Part shown: piece after piece, positions 8,393 to 18,327 of the stretch
Layout: every line of letters starts with the position of its first letter
Numbering within the stretch: the stretch's first letter is position 1
From: a virus
Virus record (IMG/VR): IMGVR_UViG_3300030060_005313
Span: 75,402 to 125,608 of that record
DNA: 50,207 bases
Direction: 5' to 3' (one strand)
Translations under genes and position numbers: made by a program
Notes under the pieces: generated by a model
Databases searched by the model: none
What the model was told of the DNA's origin: nothing
The model's input: only the letters and a program-made list of their open reading frames with translations

Positions 8393-9516
8393 TGCATTAT
8401 TTTATTTTTCCAGAAAAGGATACTACTATCTATCAAATGAGTGGTAGTAAAAATACAGGACTTGATGAGATTTTAGAGATTAGAAAAGATTTGAATGCAT
8501 CAGGTAAAAATCCAAAGGTATCACGTGCATTAATACAATTCGATTTGTCCTACATTTCAGCATCGATGGTTAGGGGCACCATATCAAATCCAAAATTTTA
8601 TTTGAATTTGTATGATGCAGATCCTAAAAATTTATCGTATAGTCAATCACTTTTTGCATATGCAGTAAGTCAGAGTTGGGTAGTTGGTGAAGGTTATTCT
8701 GCTGACAGTCCACTTACTATTGAAGGATGTAGCTGGAGATTTAGAGATGGTGATACACAAAGAACACTATGGACAGGTTCTATATCAGCATCAGGCGGAA
8801 CCTGGTTTACCGATGTCTATGCATCTCAATCCCTAAATTATCAAACTAGAGATTTGAGAATGGATGTGACGCCTATAGTCAATAAGTGGTTAGGTAGTAC
8901 AAGACCTAATGAGGGTTTCATACTTAAAAGAAGTGGCAGTGTTGGAAACTTAGATATAAACACAGATGAGGGTAGCAATGATAGACTTGGTAATTTTTCA
9001 TTCTTCTCAAGACAGACTAATACCGTTTATCCGCCTAAACTTGAGGTAGAGTGGTATGATACGCAATGGAACACAGGATCGTTATCACCATTAAACTCAA
9101 CTGAATTAGAAGATACGGTTGTTTATATGAAAAATATTCGTAAGACATATAAAGAGACTTCAAAAGTAAAATTTAGATTAGTAGGTCGCGGAAGATATCC
9201 TACAAAATCATATTCAAATACTGCATCAGAATATCTAACCGTAAAATATTTACCGAGCGGTAGTGTAGGGAGTATAGGTGGTGATGGTGCTTACTATTCT
9301 GTAAAAGATGCAGATACTGAAGAGACAATAATTCCGTTTGGAACAGGCTCTTTGATAAGTTGTGATTCTTCGGGTAATTATTTCAATTTATGGATGAATG
9401 GATTACAATCAGAAAGATATTATAAATTTGAATTCAAAGTTGTCAGCGGTAGTAATACTGCAAACGAAATTGTAAATTACTATGATGATGATTATGTATT
9501 CAAAGTTGAGAGATAA
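8392..9516 (+). CDS. DNRLRE-like beta-sandwich baseplate/tail protein
   Basis: Residues about 1-225 resemble the DNRLRE/CBM96-type beta-sandwich seen in cell-surface proteins. FPEKDTTIYQ opens it, then SRALIQFDLSYIS, and DVTPIVNKWLGSTRPNEGF with LKRSGS closes it. The second half has one or two further beta domains (VKFRLVGRGRYPTKSYSN; YYKFEFKVVSG). It lies between gp6 and the giant gp7-like gene, where T4 carries none of this type, so it may be a baseplate decoration or substrate-binding part that attaches to the wedge. It starts by TAATG overlap with gp6. The domain call is moderate; the precise role is unknown. Confidence 0.55.
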   Translation: MHYFIFPEKDTTIYQMSGSKNTGLDEILEIRKDLNASGKNPKVSRALIQFDLSYISASMVRGTISNPKFYLNLYDADPKNLSYSQSLFAYAVSQSWVVGEGYSADSPLTIEGCSWRFRDGDTQRTLWTGSISASGGTWFTDVYASQSLNYQTRDLRMDVTPIVNKWLGSTRPNEGFILKRSGSVGNLDINTDEGSNDRLGNFSFFSRQTNTVYPPKLEVEWYDTQWNTGSLSPLNSTELEDTVVYMKNIRKTYKETSKVKFRLVGRGRYPTKSYSNTASEYLTVKYLPSGSVGSIGGDGAYYSVKDADTEETIIPFGTGSLISCDSSGNYFNLWMNGLQSERYYKFEFKVVSGSNTANEIVNYYDDDYVFKVER

Positions 9517-9518
9517 AA

Positions 9519-9827
9519 ATGCCTTACACACAAGAAGAACTTCAAGAAAATGAATATTACCAAAATTTAATAAATGCAGATGAACAAGCTTACGAATCTC
9601 AAAGAGAGCTTTATAGAACAGCATTTTTGAATAGTGGTGGTGAAAATAATGGTAGTTTACTAACTCGAGATCAGGATGGTACTATATTACTTTTCGAGAA
9701 TCCATATACTGGTACACTATACCAAGATGAAACAACTACATATGTTAAAACTTTAGAGGTAGAACAGTTTAAAATAAATGAAACAATATTAGACGAAGTT
9801 ATAGATAGACAAATAACGGAATTATAA
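9519..9827 (+). CDS. small acidic protein between wedge genes
   Basis: This 102-residue protein is helical and acidic at the N-terminus (YTQEELQENEYYQNLINADE), with a short beta-rich middle (DGTILLFENPYTGTLYQ). Its 2-nt distance from the gene before and TAATG overlap with the giant wedge gene after make co-expression with the baseplate near certain. I recognise no family. It may be a chaperone or small wedge component serving its giant neighbour. Confidence 0.55.
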   Translation: MPYTQEELQENEYYQNLINADEQAYESQRELYRTAFLNSGGENNGSLLTRDQDGTILLFENPYTGTLYQDETTTYVKTLEVEQFKINETILDEVIDRQITEL

Positions 9828-12800
9828 TGGCGAGTATTTTAACACAAAGAGATAGAGAATTATTATCAGCTGGTAATAAAATTCGTATAGGTAATAAACC
9901 TTATGAGAATGGTGTATTTGGTTCAAGAGAAAATAGAGATTTTGTGTTTTTTCAATTATCAGATAATAATGGAAACATAATCGAATTTAGAAACCTACCA
10001 TTTTCCCAAATAAATCTTAAAGATAATGGTAACTTAGAATTACAACCACCACAACATTTTGTAGATTCTCAGATAACATCTGGCACATATAATGTCACAT
10101 ATAGATTTTTACGAAGGTTAGCAGGAAGTGACCAAGCTATTCTCATAAGAACTATTCCTAATGCGGAAGATGGTAAATTCTATATTTGGGATGACTACGA
10201 AAATATAGAGATTACAGAGGATGGTCTTGTTTATGCAAAACTTAATGTAAATGGGGATTACTTCGAAAGAGGACAAGAACTACAAGTAAAGAATTTAAAA
10301 TATCAGATAGATGCTATATCACCATCAAGAACTGAAGTTAGATTAAGAGCTCAAAATTTTGATGGTCTAAATTATAAAGAAGATTTTTACAGACTAGGAG
10401 AACACATAAGAAGATCCGTTTCTATGGAAAACTCTGTTATAGAGTTTATAGGTGAAGATAATTCAGATAATCCTGATTTAAACAGTTCCAACACTCTTAA
10501 AATAACTCCTACAACAGGAGACTTTGTTTTCACACCAAGAATGGTAAACGGAACTATTATAATAAAGGATGTATTTCTTTCCAATACCATAGTAACAACA
10601 CCTAAAAGTGATTTGAATCTAGCATTAAACGGTGGTGGGGAACAAATAGAATTGACAGATTTAGGTTATGCAAAAAGTTTAGCAGACTCATTTCAATGGG
10701 ATGCCAACCTACATGCAAATGCAATAGAAGTTCAACATTGGAGTACAGGATTTTTGAGTTACCTAAATAAACCAACATCGATATGGGGGGAAACTATAGG
10801 GATAGGTTACTTTGCACACTGGGTTCAAAATGAAGGAAAGGACGGTGGTGTCTGTATGAAGTTTCCTGATATCAACCAAGAGTACGAACAAACCATAGAA
10901 GCGTGGCCGGTTGGTCAACCACACAGGCCTTTAATGATTGCTCAAACTTACTACAATTCATTGGAGAGTCAAGGAGTAAGTCATGGTGACAACATTATTG
11001 TATCATTTGATTTAAAAAGTAGTTTACCAGGTAAACCTGTGAGGATTACTGCCAGATATCCAGATGAAGCATTGACAGAGCCAGCACCAACAAGTCCTCC
11101 TGAGGGTTACTACGATCCTAATGACGATGCTCCTACAGAGGAGATACCACCAACACCGGAAGGCTATATTGGAGTAGATAATGCGAGTGATATCGAAGCA
11201 GAACCACCATCAAGATATACTCAGATTATATCATTTTACGATATACCAAATTTTCAAGCCGAGATTCTTTTGGATGAAGAATTCTGGGCACCAGGAACAA
11301 CCACAGCTGCAAATCCGATAAATGGTGCTGGTGTTTGGGTTGTAGAGTCAATACAAGGTGCTGGAGATCCTATATTCAACTGGGAAGTCAATGAGCAGTA
11401 TTCCGGATTCAATACATTTCATGGATTGGTCAGTGACGGTGGAGAATGGATTTGGGATGGTATCAATGGAGAGTGGAATGTCAATCCAGATTTTGGAAGT
11501 CCTTTTCCTGAATCTTATCCCAATACTGTAAGTCCAGTTGAGTTTCCTGAAGCTTTAAATGCACATCCTTACACACCAGAAGGTTCGGGTATTCCATTCT
11601 ACAACAGAACTTCAAATGTTGGACAAAATGCAGGGTGGGTTACAGGTACTGCTTGGTTGGAATCTGCGTATTTATTCAAAGACGATTTGGTTTGGAAAGC
11701 GAGACCAAATGCTGGAACAACTGAAGATTTGGAAGTTTTTACTTTTAAACAATGGCTGATAGACAAGGGCTTTAGAACTGGTAACAGTCGTAAACTTGTC
11801 ATAGATGAAGATGGTGATAGTTTTTATGACCAGACTAATGGTAAACCATTAGATTATCATATATTTGCAAATGGTGGTTTTATACAATCAGTTACGAGAG
11901 GATTTAATGGTCAGGAGTTGCCTTTTGGCTATATAGTAGCATTTAACGATGGATTGGGTACTGATAAATCAAATAAAATTGCAGAGTTAGGTAGACCCGC
12001 GGGGCCAAGTCTTGTAAGAATAAAAGCAGTAAGAAATCTGAACCCTGCATTAGATGAAGCAATATCCACAAATAACAATCGTTACGAAATAACGATTCGT
12101 GAAAGAGACGCGGATGAAGTATACGAATATTATTTTATTATATCAAATAGAGTTTACCAATCTAATGACGGAGATGGAGATTTTTTTGCTACTAATAATG
12201 AGCAATTTTTGGAACAGTTTGGTAGTGACAATGCATTCTCTCAGGCTCTTAATGTAAACGACCATTTTAAAGATTTCATAGGTTTTGAACCGTTACTAAT
12301 GTTAGAATCTTTTGGGTCAAATGATGCTGCTGAGGCATGGTCTAGACACCACCATATACCACTTAATGAACTACAGCTTGTTAAAAAGGTTAAAAGTGAT
12401 TTTTCTGGTATAGAAGCTAACTTTAATATAAATGAAATATTTTTTGAAGCAGGAATCAGAGGTAATGCAGGTATCGAATTAGAATATGGAGTTCTAAATC
12501 CAGCTGCGACTAATTTCAATCCAAATGCACTTTATCAAGATCCTGAAATACAGCCGGAGTTTGATTGGTCTCAAGACCCTAGAAAAACAGGAGTGTTATC
12601 ACCCGAAGGTTTATGGAGATGGAGTGGAAATATAGATCCTGGCTGGGAATATCAAGGTACACTTCCTATTCAATATAGCTACCGTAGACCAGCTGAACCT
12701 TGGATTAGAACCAACAGTGCAAATGAATGGGAAAGAAAATCTGTATCGATTTCTGTTAGGGATAATTGGGAATTAGGTGCGAATGTTCCATGGAGTTTGA

Positions 12801-15800
12801 ACTTCGAAGGACATGATATAAGTGGTGACACAGATACCTTTGGTATTTCTTGGATTGACAACGTGGATGTGAGATTTGAATTTGTAAATCAATCTACGAC
12901 AGAGGATGTCCTAAAACCTTATGTTGCACAGATACAGACTGTTAGTGATGATGGTTTAACAATCACCACCAACAAAACTTTTCAAGAAGTTGCCATAGAA
13001 CTTGCTGATGATGATGATAATCCAGCAGAAGCCTTTTTGGGAGATACAAGTAATTTAGGAGTTTATAACCATTACGAATCTGAATATATTATATTTAATC
13101 CCAAAGAATTGAGAACTTACATAAAATTAGAAAATAGGTTTTTTCTAACAACTAATTTTAGGGCAGATAAGCAATCTATAACAGAGTATCCGCATGGTGT
13201 GATATTCAAATTATATGAACCATTACCTAATGATATACAAAGATTTAGTGAGGTTACTTTAGTAAAAGAGATGGCTGATGTCAGTAGGGAAAGTATTAAG
13301 ATAGTTGATTTTATACCTGAAGAAACCGGCGACAGAGTTTTGAGAAGTCCTAATTTAAACAATCTAGAGAGTGGAATAGTAAGAAGAACAAATCAATTCA
13401 AAAATGAAACAGAAATTTTAACATCAGACCCAAATATTTCAGAACAGCTTAGGAACAAGTTTTTATCTCAAAGTTTAGACAGCTCAGAGATAAATGTTGA
13501 TTACAGTCAGTATTCAAATTTTTCAAACTTTGGTTCTGTTGGTAAAAGAATAGATAATTTCAAATATAAATTAGAACTGATAGAATCTTACAATACTCAA
13601 AGCGGTTCTTTGGAAAACACCAGTGGCTCTTTAAAAGATATTAGAAAATGGGAAAGTAGAATAAACGAAGTGAAAAATAATTTCGATGACTTTGAACATT
13701 ATATGTATTACCAAAGTTCTTCATATGTTTCAAGTTCAATTGGTCAGTTTTACGATAATGCATGGCCTAAGGTTAGTGGAACTGGTACACTAAGAAACCC
13801 TTATGTGTTAGCACATACCACTTCCTCTCAGGCCCAAACTTGGTATAACGATGCAGTAGTTTCTTCTTCATTATATGATGAAGAAAATCTAAATAAATTG
13901 AGTACACTTTTACCAGAACATTTAAAGATAGATACAAATAATGAATTATACTTAAAGTTTACAGATATGATTGGACAGCACTTTGATAATATTTGGATTT
14001 ATGTGAAGGCCATGGGGGATGTTTTTGATAGGAGAGAAAGTCTGGATCAGGGTATTTCAAAAGACTTACTTTATGAAGTTGGTAAATCTTTAGGTTGGAC
14101 TTTGAGTGACGGAACTGATTTAGTTGAACTACCTAGATTTGCAACAGGTGCAGAAGTTACAGGTTCTTCATTTTCAGATTACTCTGCGGTGGGTGAGAAG
14201 GATATGTCAAGAGAAATTTGGAGTCGTATCATAAACAACATGCCATTTTTCTTAAAACATAAAGGAACAGTTAAAGCATTAAAAGGATTAATAAATATTT
14301 ACGGTATACCATCAACCATATTGAGAGTTAAGGAATATGGTGGCCCTAATGTTCCTAATAACGATTTACCACAATTTGAAATTAGCAGAAAGTTTACAAA
14401 GGCATTAGATTTCAGAGGTAGTCAATATGTCACTACACCTTGGACAGGAAGTATAACAGGCACAGAAAGGAAACCTGATACTATAGAGTTTAGATTTAGA
14501 GCTGCAACAGGTTCTAACCAGATATTAGTAGAGAAACAATCAGCAAATCCATCTTCAAGTTTCTACATACGATTAAAAGACAATAACTCTGCAGACAATT
14601 ATGGTTATGTATCATTTCAGCTTAGTGGCTCTGATGGATTGAAGGAAGTTTCATCTTCGAATTTTCCTGTTTATGATGGAGACTTCTACTCTGTTATGCT
14701 TAGAAGAACTTCTGGTTCAGATGCTCAAAATGTTTCACAATCATTTGAACTATCCGTTGGTAAATATGATGCAAGTAGAAGTAAAATAAATCTTTTTTCT
14801 GCTGTAACAATGTCAACTGATATAGCAGCATCTTCTTCTTTCAACTACAATTATGCTACAGATGGTACTATATACATAGGTGGTAGTGGTACGAAACCAA
14901 ATGTTGGTGTACAATTTTCAGGTTCTATTATGGAATACAGACATTGGACTGAAACTTTAGGTGTTAAACATTTTAAGAATCATATATCTAATCCAAAAGC
15001 ATACGAAGGTAATCATCAAACATCTTCATATCAAAATTTAGTGTTAAGGTACTCATTCAATGATGATAAAAATTTGGCGACAGATACAGTTGGTATTCGT
15101 GATGTGAGCTCTACGGCAACAACATCCACCTCTGGTTCACATAACGGATTTACAGGAAACTTCTTTAGTAATGTTGTTGATGAAACAAAAACACATATAC
15201 CAAGTATAGGTGCATTAAGAAGGGTAACAAATAAAATTAGGATAGAAAACAATCCTATAAAGGAAGGTGAGGTTTTACAAATAAATAAAAGAGCTACAAA
15301 AAGTGCTTATGATACAGCACCAAATGATTCTAATAAAGTTGGTATATTTTTTGCACCAACAGATGTCATAAATAATGATATAATAAATTCAGTTGGTGAT
15401 TTGAACTTTGATAATTTTTTAGGTGACCCAAGAGACACAACAACATTGAGTTATAGAGGACTTAGATATACAAGCGACCTATATTGGAAAAAATACAATG
15501 CACCAAATAATTTTTGGGACTATATTAGATTACTAAAGTATTATGACCAATCCTTATTTCCACAACTCAAAAAAATGATTCCTGCAAGGTCTAAACCTAC
15601 TGTTGGAGTTTTGGTTGAACCAAACATATTCGAAAGGCCTAAAGTAGTTATGGGCAATAAACCAAAATTTGAAGATGTTTCATTTACATCTTCAATAAAC
15701 CTAACAGATGATGTTGTAGAATTATCTGGATCGTATAATACCGGAGTAGAAGCTTCTTCATTTGATGCATACACAGGAGAAATTCTGATTAACAGCTATG

Positions 15801-16525
15801 AAACTGGTTCAACTAATTACAAATGGACTGGAAGTTACAATACTTATGAAGCTACTATATCAGATTTTAAAAATAGAAATTTTGATTTATCAATATGGCA
15901 ACAGTTAGGAAGTGGCTCATATGTTACATCGTCTATCACCTTTGGTGATACAAAACCAAAAGAAGTTCATCAACCTATTATTAGTGGTTCAAGGATATTT
16001 GGTATGAATCAAAAGGTAGAAAAGTTTTACACAAGTCAAGCAAATGCTACAAAAGGAATATTTAGTTCCTCATCATTCAAAGAAGTAGACATTGATAATT
16101 TAGCTGACCACACACTAGCAAGATTCAATTCTTTCTATGCAGGTGTTAAAAATACAGAGAGTAGCACTGTGGATGGTGGTTCTCCTATAGAAATAGTCAT
16201 AACTTCACCAACAAAACTTGTGACTCAGAAAGGTGGAGATTCTACTTTGAAAACAGGTGATGGTATTGTACCTGATTTTAAAACAGAAGGTAGTGTAAAA
16301 GGAAGTGAATTGTTAAAGGGTAAAGCTTCTGGTGCAGATACCGACAAACCGATAATTGTTACACCTCAACAAGCCAAAGAGATTGAAAGTGGTAAGATTC
16401 CGAAAGTAGAATCTAAGACACAAAGTAAACCCTTAGACGTAATGAAAGTTTTAAAAACCGGAGGAAAAAGTAGAAAGACAAAAAGCGATAGGAATAAAGG
16501 TAAGGAAGGAAAAAGTAATAAATAA
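9827..16525 (+). CDS. giant baseplate wedge protein, gp7/tail-protein-I-like with LamG-type insert
   Basis: At 2232 residues this is about twice the length of T4 gp7, in the gp7 position after gp25 and gp6. Residues about 1370-1510 hold MIGQHFDNIWIYVKAMGDVF, LLYEVGKSLGW and NNMPFFLKHKGTVKALKGL. These are hallmarks of the P2 gpI/tail-protein-I family, which occupies the gp7 place in simpler baseplates. Residues about 1525-1740 (KALDFRGSQYVTTPW; GTIYIGGSGTKPN; MEYRHWTETL) form a LamG/concanavalin-like sandwich. Upstream are beta-sandwich stretches and a Pro-rich linker (about 420-450), and the C-terminus is a Lys-rich disordered tail. The virion role is secure from context; the gp7 identity and carbohydrate-binding idea rest on motifs only. 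Confidence 0.7.
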   Translation: MASILTQRDRELLSAGNKIRIGNKPYENGVFGSRENRDFVFFQLSDNNGNIIEFRNLPFSQINLKDNGNLELQPPQHFVDSQITSGTYNVTYRFLRRLAGSDQAILIRTIPNAEDGKFYIWDDYENIEITEDGLVYAKLNVNGDYFERGQELQVKNLKYQIDAISPSRTEVRLRAQNFDGLNYKEDFYRLGEHIRRSVSMENSVIEFIGEDNSDNPDLNSSNTLKITPTTGDFVFTPRMVNGTIIIKDVFLSNTIVTTPKSDLNLALNGGGEQIELTDLGYAKSLADSFQWDANLHANAIEVQHWSTGFLSYLNKPTSIWGETIGIGYFAHWVQNEGKDGGVCMKFPDINQEYEQTIEAWPVGQPHRPLMIAQTYYNSLESQGVSHGDNIIVSFDLKSSLPGKPVRITARYPDEALTEPAPTSPPEGYYDPNDDAPTEEIPPTPEGYIGVDNASDIEAEPPSRYTQIISFYDIPNFQAEILLDEEFWAPGTTTAANPINGAGVWVVESIQGAGDPIFNWEVNEQYSGFNTFHGLVSDGGEWIWDGINGEWNVNPDFGSPFPESYPNTVSPVEFPEALNAHPYTPEGSGIPFYNRTSNVGQNAGWVTGTAWLESAYLFKDDLVWKARPNAGTTEDLEVFTFKQWLIDKGFRTGNSRKLVIDEDGDSFYDQTNGKPLDYHIFANGGFIQSVTRGFNGQELPFGYIVAFNDGLGTDKSNKIAELGRPAGPSLVRIKAVRNLNPALDEAISTNNNRYEITIRERDADEVYEYYFIISNRVYQSNDGDGDFFATNNEQFLEQFGSDNAFSQALNVNDHFKDFIGFEPLLMLESFGSNDAAEAWSRHHHIPLNELQLVKKVKSDFSGIEANFNINEIFFEAGIRGNAGIELEYGVLNPAATNFNPNALYQDPEIQPEFDWSQDPRKTGVLSPEGLWRWSGNIDPGWEYQGTLPIQYSYRRPAEPWIRTNSANEWERKSVSISVRDNWELGANVPWSLNFEGHDISGDTDTFGISWIDNVDVRFEFVNQSTTEDVLKPYVAQIQTVSDDGLTITTNKTFQEVAIELADDDDNPAEAFLGDTSNLGVYNHYESEYIIFNPKELRTYIKLENRFFLTTNFRADKQSITEYPHGVIFKLYEPLPNDIQRFSEVTLVKEMADVSRESIKIVDFIPEETGDRVLRSPNLNNLESGIVRRTNQFKNETEILTSDPNISEQLRNKFLSQSLDSSEINVDYSQYSNFSNFGSVGKRIDNFKYKLELIESYNTQSGSLENTSGSLKDIRKWESRINEVKNNFDDFEHYMYYQSSSYVSSSIGQFYDNAWPKVSGTGTLRNPYVLAHTTSSQAQTWYNDAVVSSSLYDEENLNKLSTLLPEHLKIDTNNELYLKFTDMIGQHFDNIWIYVKAMGDVFDRRESLDQGISKDLLYEVGKSLGWTLSDGTDLVELPRFATGAEVTGSSFSDYSAVGEKDMSREIWSRIINNMPFFLKHKGTVKALKGLINIYGIPSTILRVKEYGGPNVPNNDLPQFEISRKFTKALDFRGSQYVTTPWTGSITGTERKPDTIEFRFRAATGSNQILVEKQSANPSSSFYIRLKDNNSADNYGYVSFQLSGSDGLKEVSSSNFPVYDGDFYSVMLRRTSGSDAQNVSQSFELSVGKYDASRSKINLFSAVTMSTDIAASSSFNYNYATDGTIYIGGSGTKPNVGVQFSGSIMEYRHWTETLGVKHFKNHISNPKAYEGNHQTSSYQNLVLRYSFNDDKNLATDTVGIRDVSSTATTSTSGSHNGFTGNFFSNVVDETKTHIPSIGALRRVTNKIRIENNPIKEGEVLQINKRATKSAYDTAPNDSNKVGIFFAPTDVINNDIINSVGDLNFDNFLGDPRDTTTLSYRGLRYTSDLYWKKYNAPNNFWDYIRLLKYYDQSLFPQLKKMIPARSKPTVGVLVEPNIFERPKVVMGNKPKFEDVSFTSSINLTDDVVELSGSYNTGVEASSFDAYTGEILINSYETGSTNYKWTGSYNTYEATISDFKNRNFDLSIWQQLGSGSYVTSSITFGDTKPKEVHQPIISGSRIFGMNQKVEKFYTSQANATKGIFSSSSFKEVDIDNLADHTLARFNSFYAGVKNTESSTVDGGSPIEIVITSPTKLVTQKGGDSTLKTGDGIVPDFKTEGSVKGSELLKGKASGADTDKPIIVTPQQAKEIESGKIPKVESKTQSKPLDVMKVLKTGGKSRKTKSDRNKGKEGKSNK

Positions 16526-16547
16526 TAACAAAAATTGAAGAAGTTTA

Positions 16548-16558
16548 TATTTATATAT
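16548..16558 (+). promoter_or_regulatory. candidate late promoter, TATTTATATAT
   Basis: The 71-nt gap after the giant wedge gene contains TTATATTTATATATGA (16545-16560), an exact 16-nt match to the element before 48002. The element is flanked by the inverted repeat ttgaag (16535-16540) and cttcaa (16561-16566). The gene at 16597 begins 38 nt downstream with its own AGGAG. Confidence 0.62.
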
Positions 16559-16596
16559 GACTTCAAATATTTAAAAACATATCTTAGGAGTAAACT

Positions 16597-17274
16597 ATGG
16601 GATTTTTAAACAACACAACCATAACTGTTGATGCTATACTAACGAAGAAAGGTCGTGAGTTACTAGCACAAGGTACAAATTCATTCAATATAACAAAGTT
16701 TGCATTGGCAGATGATGAAGTTGATTATAAACTTTGGGATGTATCACATCCAAATGGAACTGATTACTACGGTAAGGTAATCGAAAATATGCCTCTATTG
16801 GAAGCTCTTCCAGACGAGAATCATGTCATGAGATACAAGTTAGTTACTCTACCTAAAAACACTTCTAAGATGCCTGTGTTAACATTGAATCCAGGTTCAG
16901 TAACTTTTAATGCTGGTGGTGGATTAAATCAACCCTCTGTTACCGTTGCAGGAGTTACTGCGAATGTATCAGATAATAGTTATACATTTATCTTACACGA
17001 CCAGTCAGTTGTTAATATGGAAATTGCATCAGGAGCCGGGGCTGGAGCACCAGGTGCTTCAACACCTTTCTTTTTAGGTGAAGATGACGCACCAAATAGT
17101 AAAACAGTTGTTGCTAATAGTGTTAGAATATCACTTATACCATTAAGTGCTTCAACACCTGATGGTGGTAAGGCAACTCAGTTAACTGTAATAGGAAATG
17201 ATACTGGTGCAACATCATCGATAACAATTACAAATAAAGTCAGAGTTGCAAACGCAACAGTTGCACTTGATTAA
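16597..17274 (+). CDS. virion structural protein of a marine T4-like family
   Basis: The 225-residue protein starts GFLNNTTITVDAILTKKGRE and continues FNITKFALADDEVDY. I recognise this as a block common in structural genes of marine T4-like phages, although its role is not established. The second half (about 95-225) is Ser/Thr/Gly-rich beta sequence of immunoglobulin-like character (VLTLNPGSVTFNAGG; SSITITNKVRVANATVAL). It is first in a late transcription unit with a candidate promoter and AGGAG. The two following genes make related tail proteins, so this is probably part of the baseplate or fibre attachment layer. Confidence 0.6.
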   Translation: MGFLNNTTITVDAILTKKGRELLAQGTNSFNITKFALADDEVDYKLWDVSHPNGTDYYGKVIENMPLLEALPDENHVMRYKLVTLPKNTSKMPVLTLNPGSVTFNAGGGLNQPSVTVAGVTANVSDNSYTFILHDQSVVNMEIASGAGAGAPGASTPFFLGEDDAPNSKTVVANSVRISLIPLSASTPDGGKATQLTVIGNDTGATSSITITNKVRVANATVALD

Positions 17275-17284
17275 GGAGTAAAAA

Positions 17285-18310
17285 ATGGCAGTATATAAAA
17301 TATTCGATCAAAGTAATGATGTAATATCAAACATCAAAGACACAGTATCATCTGGTATGTGGGAGAACGGAAGTGGTACTCTAACATCATTCTTTACATC
17401 ATCAACACAATCAGGAAGTAGTGGTACACACTACTTTGATGTTTATGGAACAAATCCTCAGTCAAATAGTTCTGCTAAAGCACAATTTTCTATAGCATAT
17501 GCACATTTGAATGGAAGTGGTTCGAAGGGTGCAATAGGAGTTGATGGTTTGAGAGCATCTGCTGCTATATACAGACAATTATCTAATACACTATTAGGAC
17601 CTAATGAAAGACAATTCACATTCGCTGGAACTGGTGCTCACATAACACCAAAATTTGTTTACGCTCTTTCAGTCGGTAGAGAATTTTTGAGAGAAAAAAT
17701 GGATCCAGGTAACTGGGAATTACATATTAGTGGTAGCGGTAATACATTACTAAAGTTTATTGATGATAGTGGTGCAACTACAAATCCAACTGTTAATCAA
17801 GGTGGTAGGGTATTCAATATTGTTAGTGGTTCTATCGCAACCGGAACCGCAGTAACAAAGACAGCAGCTGCTAGTCAAGAGGGTGGTGGATATGGATTGT
17901 TTTATCCCGATTTAGGTATACTCGTTTTCAACGGACCTGTATTGAATACATCTGCATCTCTTGGGCATGTATCCGCTAGTAATACCAATGGTGATAACAA
18001 TAATAAATTTTACGAAAGAATTCGTGTCGCCGGTAAATTTCAGGCTAGAAGAGAAGAGGTAATTACTTCACAACATTATTTTGTAAGAGCAGGAAACCAG
18101 GAATTTAACTTTAGTTCTAATCCAACATTTTCTACGGCTTCAGATGGTTCTTTTACAATACCAACTTACTTTAAAAACCCAAAATCTTTTATAACACAAG
18201 TTGGATTATATAATGATGCTAATGAACTTTTGGCAGTTGCTAAATTAAGTAAACCACTTTTGAAATCCTTTTCGAGAGAAGCTCTTATAAAAGTTAAATT
18301 AGATTTCTAA
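17285..18310 (+). CDS. tail/baseplate-periphery structural protein, paralogue A
   Basis: The 341-residue, beta-rich protein ends in a conserved module: EEVITSQHYFVRAGNQEFNF, FITQVGLYNDANELLAVAKL, and the terminal IKVKLDF. The next gene has a diverged copy of the same module, so the pair are tandem paralogues. Both proteins also share a middle section (FTFAGTGAHITPKF here; FRFLHTSASVISIP there) and the element GLFYPDLGILVF matching NVFYDHGVIII. AGGAG precedes the ATG. Function is unknown, but context places it on the virion surface near the baseplate. Confidence 0.6.
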   Translation: MAVYKIFDQSNDVISNIKDTVSSGMWENGSGTLTSFFTSSTQSGSSGTHYFDVYGTNPQSNSSAKAQFSIAYAHLNGSGSKGAIGVDGLRASAAIYRQLSNTLLGPNERQFTFAGTGAHITPKFVYALSVGREFLREKMDPGNWELHISGSGNTLLKFIDDSGATTNPTVNQGGRVFNIVSGSIATGTAVTKTAAASQEGGGYGLFYPDLGILVFNGPVLNTSASLGHVSASNTNGDNNNKFYERIRVAGKFQARREEVITSQHYFVRAGNQEFNFSSNPTFSTASDGSFTIPTYFKNPKSFITQVGLYNDANELLAVAKLSKPLLKSFSREALIKVKLDF

Positions 18311-18327
18311 GCTGGGAGATATAGGTC

